A stretch of 64,000 bases of DNA from Providencia rettgeri (GCF_013255915.1 NZ_CP053896.1:2170001-2234000); one strand, 5' to 3'; positions 8,017 through 16,697 are shown, numbered from the stretch's first letter. Numbers and translations: made by a program. Notes: generated by a model not told the origin, from the letters alone.

Positions 8017-9168
8017 TTATACCCATCCTTTTTCATGGAATTGTTTCAGTATTACAACAAATTGCTGCATTTCCTCGGGGGTTCCTAGCGTTAATCTATT
8101 CCAGCCAACCGCTGGTGGAAATTCACGACCTACCATGACATGAGCATCAGCCATACGTTGTTGATAGGTTTTTACGTCCCCTTTAACTTTATGGAAAATA
8201 AAATTAGCCTGTGATGGAGCATATTCCAGCCCGATTTCGTTTAATGCTTTTTCTACGATTTTTCTCGATATATCGTTGGATTTTAGGCTGTATTGAATAA
8301 ATGATTTATCCTTTAGTGATGCAATCGCAGCAACCGCACCTGCTGTATTAGTATTATCAATAGATAAAAACGTATCTACAGCAGCAATAATTTCGGGAGT
8401 TGCGACCCCATAGCCGACTCTTAAGCCTGCTAAGGCAAAAATTTTAGAGAAGGTACGTGTGACAATCAGGTTGTTTTGACCTTTTTTGACTAATTCAATA
8501 GCACTTGTAAAGTTCGGGTCTTCAACAAATTCAGCGTAAGCTTCATCAACGATAAAAAATGTGTTGTCAGAGTCTTTACTCAGCCACTTATCAAGCTGGC
8601 TATAAGGCGTGATCATTGCCGTCGGATTATTTGGGTTACAAATATAGACCATTGATAAACCATCAAAGTCATTAGCGGCTTGTTCCATTTTTGCTAAGTC
8701 AAATGATAAATCGGTTTTTAAAGGAATTTTCGTTATCGTCACCCCTAATGGTAGGGAGTATAGCTCCGCATAATTGAATGTTGGGTCAGGTGTGACAAGC
8801 TGAATATTGATACCGCGTTTCTTCGCTTTATTTGCCAACATCGCGACAGTGGCTTGAATGGTTTCAGATGAACCATTGCCTATACTAATGTTCTTATCGG
8901 ATAAACTGTAGAGCTCACCAATATTCTGCTGTAATTCAGCACGAGCATCATCAGGGTAGCGGAATGCATTAGGTAATGCTTTAATGATAGCTTCTTTAGC
9001 CTTTTCGGACATCCCTAATGAGTTTTCATTGAAATTCAATAGTAATGGGTGTTTTTCACTCGGTAAGACAATGTTACTATTTTGTGCAACCGCATGATTA
9101 AACAATGAATTAAGCGCAAGCCCACCAGCCACTAATGAGCTGGATTTAAGAAATGAACGACGATCCAT
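8017..9168 (-). CDS. Tat-exported PLP-dependent aminotransferase (HisC-like)
   Basis: A fold-type I aminotransferase of 383 residues, closest in pattern to histidinol-phosphate aminotransferases. It opens with a twin-arginine signal, MDRRSFLKSS, then a hydrophobic stretch ending NHAVAQN, so the mature enzyme should be periplasmic. Visible PLP features are the GNGSSETIQA cofactor loop, YICNPNNPTAM, DEAYAEF, and the Schiff-base lysine in TRTFSKIFALAGLRVGYG. AGGGA precedes the ATG by 8 bases. It is monocistronic and is not near any his genes, so a role in histidine synthesis is unlikely. The substrate is unknown; a secreted PLP enzyme is unusual. Confidence 0.88.
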   Translation of the reverse strand: MDRRSFLKSSSLVAGGLALNSLFNHAVAQNSNIVLPSEKHPLLLNFNENSLGMSEKAKEAIIKALPNAFRYPDDARAELQQNIGELYSLSDKNISIGNGSSETIQATVAMLANKAKKRGINIQLVTPDPTFNYAELYSLPLGVTITKIPLKTDLSFDLAKMEQAANDFDGLSMVYICNPNNPTAMITPYSQLDKWLSKDSDNTFFIVDEAYAEFVEDPNFTSAIELVKKGQNNLIVTRTFSKIFALAGLRVGYGVATPEIIAAVDTFLSIDNTNTAGAVAAIASLKDKSFIQYSLKSNDISRKIVEKALNEIGLEYAPSQANFIFHKVKGDVKTYQQRMADAHVMVGREFPPAVGWNRLTLGTPEEMQQFVVILKQFHEKGWV

Positions 9169-9447
9169 AGTTATTCCCTGAAATTATTATTTTTGAATGT
9201 ATTAGATTACTCATAATTATCTCAAAGTAAATAATTATATAGATAAAATGACTTTTTATTCATTTGATTGTTTGGGTTAACTATTTCAAATCATTGCATA
9301 GGAAATTTAATATTATCTATTTAATTGATATTAAAAGATAAAATTTTTTAACTCGGGAGTGACTAGAATAATAAGTAATTGTGCTATGAATTAAATTCGT
9401 TATATAATAATTTATATGATGATTATTTGGCTATAATAGGAACAATA

Positions 9448-9951
9448 ATGAAGCTATACATGTTTTATGTGGGTGGTAACGCAGGTAAATCTAATATTGA
9501 AGTACATGATGTTCAGTTTGTGGCAGCAGAGCAACCTACAGATGCTTGGCCGACATTAAGAGAAAATTGGTTTGGTGATAAAGACAAGATCCATATTGAT
9601 GGTTATGCAGTGATTAATTGGGCCGATGGGTTTGAAATAGAATTACGAAAAGAACCCTCAACAAGTGAATATCGCCTTTATTTTGTTAATGTAGGTGGAT
9701 ATATTCCAAGCAACCTTGCGGAATTACACGAGTTTGATTTATTCGTTGCTAAAACTGCACATGAGGCTAAACAAAAAGCACTTCAGGCGCTATTAACAAA
9801 TAGTCAGCAACAACATAAAGATAATTTGAAAGATGTGGATGATTGCTTATTACTACAACAAGTTGGTGATTTTTATATACATCTAACTGAAAATAAAAAT
9901 GGAAATCACTTTATTCCTCAGTGGCAAGGTTACCAGCCAATCGGAATATAA
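9448..9951 (+). CDS. DUF1543 domain-containing protein
   Basis: From the ATG at 9448 (ATAGGA nine bases upstream) the protein has 167 residues and opens MKLYMFYVGGNAGKSNIEVHD, the typical DUF1543 N terminus. The domain carries the paired motif VQFVAAEQPTDAWPTLRENWFG and a second half with related strand-helix units (YFVNVGGYIP...LHEFDLFVAKTAHEAKQKA). The function of this family is unknown. An upstream in-frame ATG at 9379 adds 23 residues without family similarity and is not preferred. No signal peptide is present. Confidence 0.83.
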   Translation: MKLYMFYVGGNAGKSNIEVHDVQFVAAEQPTDAWPTLRENWFGDKDKIHIDGYAVINWADGFEIELRKEPSTSEYRLYFVNVGGYIPSNLAELHEFDLFVAKTAHEAKQKALQALLTNSQQQHKDNLKDVDDCLLLQQVGDFYIHLTENKNGNHFIPQWQGYQPIGI

Positions 9952-9956
9952 AATAA

Positions 9957-9987
9957 TACCAAGGGTAGTGTTATTCTACCCTTGGTA
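9957..9987. terminator. Bidirectional hairpin terminator
   Basis: Perfect 12-base arms TACCAAGGGTAG / CTACCCTTGGTA around a 7-base loop, between the convergent DUF1543 gene and the small secreted-protein gene. Confidence 0.8.
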
Positions 9988-9991
9988 AAAA

Positions 9992-10330
9992 TTACTGACC
10001 TTGTACAGGGGTATTAGGCGTAATTTCTACAACTGCAACTTTAACCATATATTGTTTACCATTTTCTCCTTTAGGAGCATCTGCAGCAATTTTTTTCAGT
10101 GTTTCATCTGGCTGAGCTGTTTGAATTGATGTTGAATATTGCATCATACCACGGTGACGATTTGCATAATTAGAGTGACGATAATTATCACAAGGTCTAT
10201 CATTATATTGGTGTTGATTTTGGTACCCACCACGGTGCCATGAACCATTCCCATCCCCTGGGTAAGCAAATGTTGAAAAACTGATAGCGATTAAACTTGC
10301 ACTAAGAATTAATGGCTTTAATATATTCAT
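9992..10330 (-). CDS. Small secreted His/Asn/Tyr-rich protein, 112 aa
   Basis: A Sec signal peptide (MNILKPLILSASLIAISFSTFA, cleavage before YPGDG) is followed by a low-complexity segment of about 40 residues rich in His, Asn, Gln, Tyr, Arg and Gly (WHRGGYQNQHQYNDRP, then NRHRGMMQ). A more ordered C-terminal segment follows with MVKVAVVEITPNTP. Six or more His residues plus a Cys in the low-complexity part could bind metal; this is inference only. AAAGGAG lies 8-10 bases before the ATG. I do not recognise a family. It would act in the periplasm or be exported. Confidence 0.75.
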   Translation of the reverse strand: MNILKPLILSASLIAISFSTFAYPGDGNGSWHRGGYQNQHQYNDRPCDNYRHSNYANRHRGMMQYSTSIQTAQPDETLKKIAADAPKGENGKQYMVKVAVVEITPNTPVQGQ

Positions 10331-10519
10331 GTGATATCTCCTTTAGAATATTTATTAATTATCATTCTGCCATTCTAATTATGTAATTCAATTACATTTA
10401 CTTATCTAAATGAATAAACCATAATTTAATCACTTTATATTCATTATTTCTTCACAATGAAAATAGTTTGTTAATGAAATGAGAGTGAGGTTAAATTATA
10501 ATTCTCTGTTGGTTTTGTT

Positions 10520-10744
10520 TTATTGTTTTTCATTGAAAAACTTAGCGAGTTTACTGATTGATATAATTGATGCAACGGCAATATCTTTATTATAATCATC
10601 ACATAATACTAACAGTCTATCGATGGCGGCTTCTTGTTCAATTGAACAAATATAATCACCTAATGCATTTATTGCAGCTATTTTAACATCATTGTTATTG
10701 CCATGAGTTAAGTTAACGAGATTTTTAACGATCTTTTCTTTCAT
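10520..10744 (-). CDS. Small HEAT-repeat-like protein, 74 aa
   Basis: The 74 residues form two helical-hairpin units. One is VKNLVNLTHGNNNDVKIAAINALGDYI, the other AIDRLLVLCDDYNKDIAVASIISISKLAKFF. The pattern (hydrophobic helix, Asp/Asn turn, D-x-x-x-A-x-x-A-I-x-x-L/I) is that of HEAT/PBS-lyase repeats, which serve as protein-binding surfaces. Two repeats alone would be a very short solenoid, so it may dimerise or bind a partner. There is no convincing ribosome site before the ATG, which lowers confidence that this is the true start. There is no signal peptide. Confidence 0.6.
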   Translation of the reverse strand: MKEKIVKNLVNLTHGNNNDVKIAAINALGDYICSIEQEAAIDRLLVLCDDYNKDIAVASIISISKLAKFFNEKQ

Positions 10745-11030
10745 AAAAATAGATTAAATTAGCCTAATAGTATAGAGGTTAGTATAAAACTAGCTAACAA
10801 AATAAAAAATGTTTTTTTTATTAATGTTAAGTTAATAGATATAAATTGAATCAATAGTGATAGGAAGGTTTTAGAATAGTTTTCAATATTAAAGTTCGAG
10901 TTTTATGAGAAAATAGCAATTGGTTAGGGGGAATATCAAATAGTAGAGCCAAAAGCTCAAATTGTTTATTCAAACTGATATAATCCATTTATACTAGTTC
11001 GATTTATCATAAAGTAGAAAGGGTGATGCG

Positions 11031-11408
11031 TTGAAGCGTATAAAAACAAAATTACTGATTGTACTGCTATTGGCTTTAGGAGTATTTGCATACCATTCTT
11101 ATACGAGTATTGGTGATTCAGATGTTAAAAATGAAGCACAAAGCTTGGTGGAAAAGAAATTCGGCAACTCATCAGCAGTTGAGTTTAGTGATGTTGAAAT
11201 AGTACAAAAAAATGAGTTTAAGGAAGGGGAGAGTTATCGAGTTTGTGGCTTATACCATTTATCTTCCCAAGAAGACGCTCTGCCATTTGTTGCGAATGTG
11301 ATTGTTAAGGAAGGGAGTTTCTCTGAGCATGGGCAGCTGATTATTAGTGAAACACCGGAGTTAAAATTTTCCATTGAACAGTTGTGTGTTAAAAAACAAG
11401 CTAATTGA
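11031..11408 (+). CDS. Hypothetical membrane-anchored or secreted protein, 125 aa (TTG start)
   Basis: Translation most likely begins at TTG 11031, with AGAAAGGG centred about 9 bases upstream. The ATG at 11026 is out of frame. The N terminus (MKRIKTKLLIVLLLALGVFAYHSY) is a signal anchor or signal peptide. The exported domain of about 100 residues has two Cys (RVCGLYHLS and QLCVKKQ) placed so that they could form a disulfide. I do not recognise a family. A strong terminator follows directly, so it is a single-gene unit convergent with the next gene. Confidence 0.65.
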   Translation: MKRIKTKLLIVLLLALGVFAYHSYTSIGDSDVKNEAQSLVEKKFGNSSAVEFSDVEIVQKNEFKEGESYRVCGLYHLSSQEDALPFVANVIVKEGSFSEHGQLIISETPELKFSIEQLCVKKQAN

Positions 11409-11409
11409 T

Positions 11410-11445
11410 AAAAAAGCGCTCAAAGTAAAAGTTGAGCGCTTTTTT
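11410..11445. terminator. Bidirectional intrinsic terminator
   Basis: Perfect 14-base arms AAAAAAGCGCTCAA / TTGAGCGCTTTTTT around an 8-base loop, between two convergent small-protein genes. Confidence 0.9.
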
Positions 11446-11467
11446 GTTTTCTAGAAAAATTAAATGA

Positions 11468-11839
11468 TTAAGATTTATTCAAAAGAAGTTCAGTTTGAAT
11501 TTTACAAGCTGAAACAGAATCATTTAATGATTTATTGAAGTCAGCTTCATTAGCAAATTTAGATTTATTGCTACGTACGGTATCAATCGCTGAAGTTAGA
11601 TTTTTGCGGAGGTCTGACTCAACAGTGGCTAATTGCTTGAGATCGACATTTTCACTTTTCAGTTTAGCAATGGTTTCTTGGGTTAATTCACTGCTAGTTT
11701 TGTCAGTGCTGTATGCTTCACTTAGTGCTTGACCTGTGATTTCACAATAATCGTTGGCTATCTCACTAATATTTAATGGGGCATTATCAGCCATAACAAG
11801 GGCTGGGGCCAGGCAAAAAGCCAGTAATAAACGCTTCAT
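11468..11839 (-). CDS. Hypothetical periplasmic helical protein, about 123 aa
   Basis: I place the start at the ATG 11839, giving MKRLLLAFCLAPALVMADNAP, a clean Sec signal peptide with cleavage after VMA. AGAGG lies 7 bases upstream; an upstream in-frame ATG at 11860 would bury it. The mature part is about 105 residues, mostly helical and polar, with two Cys (NDYCEIT and VSACKIQ) that probably form a disulfide between the first and last helices. I do not recognise the family. The size and helical plan recall small periplasmic stress proteins, but no motif supports a specific assignment. Confidence 0.7.
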   Translation of the reverse strand: MKRLLLAFCLAPALVMADNAPLNISEIANDYCEITGQALSEAYSTDKTSSELTQETIAKLKSENVDLKQLATVESDLRKNLTSAIDTVRSNKSKFANEADFNKSLNDSVSACKIQTELLLNKS

Positions 11840-11954
11840 AGTCATACCTCTATTTTGCACACAATGAATAATAACTCTATCTGGTATTAGAGAAATACTA
11901 TAGCAGATTAGACCTAAAACGGGGGATGTCGAATGGGTTTTAGCATGATTTCAT

Positions 11955-11980
11955 AAAAAAGAGCCAGTATAAATACTGGC
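11955..11980 (-). terminator. Second intrinsic terminator, upstream transcript unassigned
   Basis: On the minus strand GCCAGTAT, two bases, ATACTGGC, then TC and six T. It lies 170 bases beyond the dinI-like terminator, so it may end a separate short RNA. Confidence 0.7.
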
Positions 11981-12150
11981 CGCTATAATTAGCAAAAGCA
12001 ATGTAAATGAAAATTACGTTATATAAATTACCATATAACGGTGTGAGGTAAAGCGATTTCCACTTATTTTGGTGAAAGTTAAGATTAAGTATGATCTTGA
12101 TCAGAGTTTGGATAAATATTGGAAGAGCGTTATTGAAATATAGGAGAGTT

Positions 12151-12189
12151 AAAACAACCAGCTAGCGATCATGCAGACCACTGCTGGTT
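12151..12189 (-). terminator. Probable terminator of the dinI-like gene
   Basis: AACCAGC / GCTGGTT arms around a 20-base loop, followed on the minus strand by GTTTTAAC. It is 24 bases past the stop codon. Confidence 0.5.
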
Positions 12190-12212
12190 CTATTCATAAC
12201 CTCACAGAGAGC

Positions 12213-12461
12213 TTATTGTTTTAACCAATGACCATGTTTTAATACATCTTCGACAAGTTCATGTAAAACAATATGTGCTTCGTTATCATCATGAAAGCCT
12301 TTAGTTTGAAAGGTTGTTGGGCCATTATCATGAGTAATCAATAGATAACTACCAGGGTAGACTTCTAAAACGCGAGCTTTCAGTTCTGCAATGAAGGATT
12401 CATATGATTTTTCAGGGAGCTGAGAAAGTGGGTCATCAGATAACTTAATATTAATTTCCAT
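12213..12461 (-). CDS. DinI-like family protein
   Basis: An 82-residue acidic protein of DinI/MsgA length and plan: a first beta strand (MEINIKL), a helix with ELKARVLEVYPGSYLLI (compare the EL-x-x-RV...P segment of MsgA and DinI), a second strand, then a C-terminal helix HELVEDVLKHGHWLKQ with the Trp near the end that DinI-type proteins keep. DinI modulates RecA filaments in the SOS response; MsgA is a virulence-linked relative. AGAGG precedes the ATG by 8 bases. I see no LexA box (CTGT-N8-ACAG) upstream, so SOS control is not supported. The family assignment is moderate. Confidence 0.65.
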   Translation of the reverse strand: MEINIKLSDDPLSQLPEKSYESFIAELKARVLEVYPGSYLLITHDNGPTTFQTKGFHDDNEAHIVLHELVEDVLKHGHWLKQ

Positions 12462-13042
12462 GCGTTAACCTCTTGTTTATAAATTTAATTAAGCTCAGTT
12501 TATTGTTAAGTGAAAGCATAAGCAATAATCTAATTATGATGATTGCAATTTGATTTATTTTGGCGCTGTGAATTAACGTTATTCATTGAGTCAATATTCC
12601 AAATAGCAAGTGAGTTAAATATAGTTAATATGATAAATGTTTTAGTTAGAGGATAAGCTAATTAAAATTGATGATGTGAAATAAATAATAGGCTTTTATT
12701 TGTTTAAGTGACTATTTGATTAAAATAAATACTATAATTCAATCATTTGATTGGTTTTTTGTTAAATAATAAATGATTTTATCATGCTTATATTTTTCAA
12801 TATGTTACATGTCTTTTTTTGTAAATGTCTAACTTGTTTTTATTAAAACGTAATGTAGTTAATGATTGTTCAAGCGAAAATCAATTTACATTAAAGATAA
12901 AAAAATATAATTTCTGATAATCATATTAAGATGATTTAGCTTTTGTAAGCTGAACTCCTTTTTCTGGAGTTATATTTTAAATGTGAGGTTTTGATTTTCG
13001 ATTAATTATTTATTAATCGTTCTAATAAAAAAGGAGTGTAAT
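12462..13042. other. AT-rich intergenic region and symporter leader
   Basis: About 580 bases, very AT-rich, between divergent genes. I see no gene. Shortly before the symporter gene lie two small hairpins: AGCTT/AAGCT near 12938-12951 and AACTCC/GGAGTT at 12953-12971. No glycine-riboswitch core was found. Confidence 0.5.
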
Positions 13043-14503
13043 TTGATAGAATTTATAAACTCATTAACTAATTTTATTTGGGGTTCTTTACTTATTTATT
13101 TATTACTGGGTGCCGGCCTGTATTTTACTCTTCGGTCAGGGTTTATTCAAATTAGGCATTTTGGCCATATGTTTAGTGTCTTAAAAAATAGTAAACAGTC
13201 CGATAGTGCGGGTATCTCATCTTTTCAGGCATTATGTACAAGTTTAGCCGCTAGGGTCGGCACAGGAAATTTAACCGGAGTTGCAATTGCGCTAACAGCA
13301 GGTGGGCCAGGTGCTATTTTTTGGATGTGGGTCGTCGCTGTACTCGGAATGGCTACGTCTTTTATTGAGTGTACTCTCGCACAGTTATACAAAACCAAAG
13401 ATGATAAAGGAAACTATCGAGGTGGGCCTTCATATTATATGCAAAAAGGCTTAAACCAACGCTGGATGGGCGTATTATTTTCCATTTTCCTGATTATTGC
13501 CTTTGGTTTAGTATTTAATGCAGTACAAGCTAATTCTATTGCTCAAGCAACCGCAGTCGCCTTTGATTTCAATCCAATTTATGTTGGCATTGGCTTAGTT
13601 TTATTAAGCGGAGTTATTATTTTTGGTGGATTGAAATCCATTGCGAAAGTTGCTGAATTAATTGTTCCAGTTATGGCGTTAGCTTATTTGCTATTAGCTT
13701 TTTGGGTTGTTGGGCACCATATTGAACGATTACCTGAAGTTTTTATGCTGATAATCCGAAATGCATTTGGTTTGCAAGAGGCAGCCGGTGGGGCTGTCGG
13801 TTATGGTGTTGCCCAGGCAATGACACAAGGAATTCAACGGGGGTTATTCTCTAACGAAGCTGGGATGGGGTCTGCACCAAATGCAGCGGCATCTGCGGCA
13901 CCTTATCCACCACATCCTGCGTCTCAAGGGTATGTACAGATGCTTGGTGTATTTATGGACACCATCGTTATTTGCAGTGCGACCGCCATTATTATTTTAT
14001 CATCTGGCGTTCTAGAAAGTGGAATGGATAACATTAATGGGATTGAATTGACACAGCTTGCTCTTTCTTCTGCTGTTGGCAGCTGGGGAAGTACGTTCAT
14101 TGCAATTGCTATCTTCTTTTTTGCATTTACATCAATCATTGCTAATTATGCTTATGCCGAAAGTAATATGATTTTTCTAGAGAATAATCATACGGCTGGG
14201 TTATTTATTTTCCGTTTAGCTGCGTTGGGTATGGTGATGTTTGGTGCGCTCGCTGAAATGCCATTTATTTGGAAACTCGCAGACTTATCGATGGGCTTAA
14301 TGGCGATAACTAATCTAATTGCGATCCTTTTATTATCGGGTATCGCTTTCAAACTTGCTAAAGATTATAACCAGCAGTTAGTTGCAGGCAAAATACCGAC
14401 TTTTGATATCAATCAACACCCTGAATTAAAGAAACAGTTTGAGGAAGGGATATGGGAAAAAGAAGAAGTTGATAAGTGGGTTGAGAAAGAAACATCTCGC
14501 TAA
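13043..14503 (+). CDS. Alanine/glycine:cation symporter (AGCS) family, YaaJ-like
   Basis: An 11-12-helix sodium or proton-coupled amino acid carrier of 486 residues. It follows E. coli YaaJ throughout: LCTSLAARVGTGNLTGVAIALTAGGPGA and MWVVAVLGMATSFIECTLAQLYK early, then GGAVGYGVAQAMTQGIQRGLFSNEAGMGSAPNAAA, the AGCS signature around the substrate site. Translation starts at TTG 13043, six bases after a clean AAGGAG; no in-frame ATG fits. The likely substrates are alanine or glycine. It is monocistronic, with a long AT-rich leader and a terminator after the stop. Confidence 0.92.
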   Translation: MIEFINSLTNFIWGSLLIYLLLGAGLYFTLRSGFIQIRHFGHMFSVLKNSKQSDSAGISSFQALCTSLAARVGTGNLTGVAIALTAGGPGAIFWMWVVAVLGMATSFIECTLAQLYKTKDDKGNYRGGPSYYMQKGLNQRWMGVLFSIFLIIAFGLVFNAVQANSIAQATAVAFDFNPIYVGIGLVLLSGVIIFGGLKSIAKVAELIVPVMALAYLLLAFWVVGHHIERLPEVFMLIIRNAFGLQEAAGGAVGYGVAQAMTQGIQRGLFSNEAGMGSAPNAAASAAPYPPHPASQGYVQMLGVFMDTIVICSATAIIILSSGVLESGMDNINGIELTQLALSSAVGSWGSTFIAIAIFFFAFTSIIANYAYAESNMIFLENNHTAGLFIFRLAALGMVMFGALAEMPFIWKLADLSMGLMAITNLIAILLLSGIAFKLAKDYNQQLVAGKIPTFDINQHPELKKQFEEGIWEKEEVDKWVEKETSR

Positions 14504-14522
14504 TACAAAACATTTTAAGCAT

Positions 14523-14556
14523 AAAATTCTTAGGTGATAGCCTGAGAATTTTTTTT
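14523..14556 (+). terminator. Intrinsic terminator of the AGCS symporter gene
   Basis: AAAATTCTTAGG pairs with CCTGAGAATTTT (two G-T pairs) around TGATAG, followed by a T-run. Confidence 0.8.
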
Positions 14557-14691
14557 ATGAAATATTATCAATGCGTAATAAGAATAAGCGCTTACATTAT
14601 AATTATTTGAGCTATAAGGTTTTTTAAGGTGATAAAATAAATGTATTATTACAATAAATACCAATTTCGAAACTAAATAGCTGAGAAAATT

Positions 14692-15591
14692 ATGAAATTG
14701 AATCAGTATGCCGCAACGCTGTATGGGGTTATATCAATCTTGTTGTGGAGCACAATGGTAGGGCTGATCCGTAGTGTAAGTGAAAACTTTGGGCCTGTGG
14801 GTGGTGCTGCATTAGTGTATACAGTCGGTTCGCTTGTATTGGTACTCGTTATGGGGATACCAAAAATAACGAAATATCCTAAACGCTATTTGCTTTGGGG
14901 AACGGTGTTATTTGTTAGCTATGAAATCTGTTTTGTTTTGGCGTTAGGATTAGCTAATAACCGGCAACAAGCTATTGAACTTGGTATGGTGAATTATTTG
15001 TGGCCAAGTTTTACTATCGCACTTGCTGTGTTTTTTAACCGCCAGCGTTTCACTTTATTATTAGGATTAGGGTTGGTTTTAGCTTTTATGGGGTTGATCT
15101 GGGTAATTTCAGGCAATCAGCCATTGTCGGTGCAAACTATTTTGGCAAATATACAAAGTAACCCACTTTGTTATTTTTTAGCTTTTATTGGAGCCATTGT
15201 TTGGTCATTTTATAGTAATGTTACCAAGCGTATTTCTGGTGGTCACAATGGCATGGTATTATTTTTCATCATGACTTCTATTGGGTTATGGATTTTGTAT
15301 TTTTTTAGTACGCCAACAGCGTTTATTATCAATAGCGAAAGCCTGTTGTTATTACTCGTTGCCTCTATTGCGACTGGTGGGGCGAATGCATTATGGACAT
15401 TTGCGGTTATCAAGGGCAATGTGGCTTTTCTAGGGACGCTTTCTTATTTCACTCCAGTTATATCGACAGCATTCGCGTCTATGTTGTTAAGTACCGCATT
15501 AACGTTAAGTTTTTGGCAGGGTGTGTTAATGGTGACAATGGGGTCGGTGATTTGCTTTTTAGCGACTAGGCAAAAACCAATACACGGTTAA
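14692..15591 (+). CDS. yddG: Aromatic amino acid / drug-metabolite exporter YddG
   Basis: A ten-helix DMT-superfamily protein of 299 residues. It matches E. coli YddG along its length: LLWSTMVGLIR-VSE, GPVGGAA, FVSYEIC, QAIELGMVNYLWPS, SYFLAFIGAIVWS-type and SYFTPV. YddG exports aromatic amino acids and was crystallised from a related bacterium. The start at 14692 follows GCTGAGAAAATT, a poor ribosome site, but the N terminus aligns. A weak GC-rich hairpin follows the stop. It neighbours the yidA-like gene convergently. Confidence 0.93.
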   Translation: MKLNQYAATLYGVISILLWSTMVGLIRSVSENFGPVGGAALVYTVGSLVLVLVMGIPKITKYPKRYLLWGTVLFVSYEICFVLALGLANNRQQAIELGMVNYLWPSFTIALAVFFNRQRFTLLLGLGLVLAFMGLIWVISGNQPLSVQTILANIQSNPLCYFLAFIGAIVWSFYSNVTKRISGGHNGMVLFFIMTSIGLWILYFFSTPTAFIINSESLLLLLVASIATGGANALWTFAVIKGNVAFLGTLSYFTPVISTAFASMLLSTALTLSFWQGVLMVTMGSVICFLATRQKPIHG

Positions 15592-15596
15592 AAATG

Positions 15597-15622
15597 GCAG
15601 CGCATACTGGAGTAAGCGCTGC
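15597..15622. terminator. Hairpin between convergent yddG and yidA-like genes
   Basis: GCAGCGC / GCGCTGC arms around a 12-base loop. There is no T-run directly after it on either strand, so it may be only a processing or weak termination hairpin. Confidence 0.4.
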
Positions 15623-15658
15623 AACGGAAAATATACTGAAGTGAAATTTTTTGCGGGC

Positions 15659-16471
15659 TTATACATTAATAAACTTATTAATGGCGACAGCAACACCATC
15701 TTCATCATTGGTTGTGGTGACAAATTTAACCATTTGGCGAATTGGCTCTAAAGCATTGCCCATTGCGACAGAAACACTGGCGTATTGCAGCATTTGAATA
15801 TCATTGTTTTGGTCTCCAATACTCATGACTTTGTCCGGTGTAATGCCTAGTTTTTCACAGATACATTCTAACGCTGCGCCTTTACTTGAGGTTTTATTTG
15901 ATACCTCAAGGAAATATGGACTTGTTCGAGTTAAAGAGTAATTATCAAAGACATTCTCTGGAATATAGCTGATACCCATATCTAATTTTTCTGGATGGTC
16001 AATTATCATAAACTTAGTAAATTCCAGAGAAGAGTCCATTTCATTAACGGGGCAATAGATAAGCGGAGTGTGGGTTAGATAAGCATCTGCCACCGTATAG
16101 TGGCTAATATGGCGGTTTGCCGTGAACATGCTGTTATCCGCAAGAGCATGCATGTGGACCCCGACATTTCTAGCCAGTTCCTCAAAATATTGGAAGTCAG
16201 CGAAATCTAACAAATTTTCTGCCAGATGACTGCCATCATTGGCTTGGTGAATGACACTACCATTATTACTAATACAGTAGTTATCCGCTGTATTTAAATC
16301 TAATTCCCGCAGGTAGGGGGATATACCCGAAAATGGCCTACCGGAGGCTAAAATAATATGGACACCTTTTTGCTTGGCTTGTGTGATGGCCTCTTTTACT
16401 ACGGGAGATATTTGGTGTTGGGAGTTAAGTAATGTGCCATCTAAATCAATGGCGACCAGTTTGATTGACAT
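15659..16471 (-). CDS. yidA: HAD-family sugar phosphatase, YidA-like (Cof type)
   Basis: From the ATG at 16471 the protein is 270 residues, the same length as E. coli YidA. The HAD motifs are present: DLDGTLLNS (nucleophile Asp8 and Asp10), ILASGRP, a Lys in the SSKGAALE region and the metal-binding GDQNNDIQML. YidA dephosphorylates sugar phosphates in the cytosol. AGGAGG lies six bases before this ATG, which decides the start; a frame opening at 16645 would add 58 unrelated residues. The cap domain (about residues 85-190) is of the Cof type. It is transcribed alone. Confidence 0.9.
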   Translation of the reverse strand: MSIKLVAIDLDGTLLNSQHQISPVVKEAITQAKQKGVHIILASGRPFSGISPYLRELDLNTADNYCISNNGSVIHQANDGSHLAENLLDFADFQYFEELARNVGVHMHALADNSMFTANRHISHYTVADAYLTHTPLIYCPVNEMDSSLEFTKFMIIDHPEKLDMGISYIPENVFDNYSLTRTSPYFLEVSNKTSSKGAALECICEKLGITPDKVMSIGDQNNDIQMLQYASVSVAMGNALEPIRQMVKFVTTTNDEDGVAVAINKFINV

Positions 16472-16697
16472 CCAATGCCTCCTAAAATTCGTGCTTTCTG
16501 CCAATACCTTACTCCAATTATTCGGAATGTAAATTATACAAATAGTTATAATTTTTACGCGTACTAGAATAATGGGTATTTGATGTGAAATTGAACAGAA
16601 TATAACGCAGGAACTCTGTTCAATAGTCAAAGGTTGAAATGACAATGTTTTATAGCATTAGTGTGTGAATCAATAGATTAATGCGGCTAAAATATTC

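Larger units (their letters stand above)
11840..12212. other. Intergenic region with two minus-strand terminators
   Basis: The region holds a terminator at 12151-12189 that fits the dinI-like gene and a second, stronger one at 11955-11980. Between them is an inverted repeat, GTTATAT / ATATAAC, at 12018-12039. The second terminator has no assigned gene. Confidence 0.5.

Noticed and set aside
12462-13042. Glycine riboswitch before the AGCS symporter
   Set aside because: The conserved glycine aptamer core motifs are absent; only small unrelated hairpins are present.
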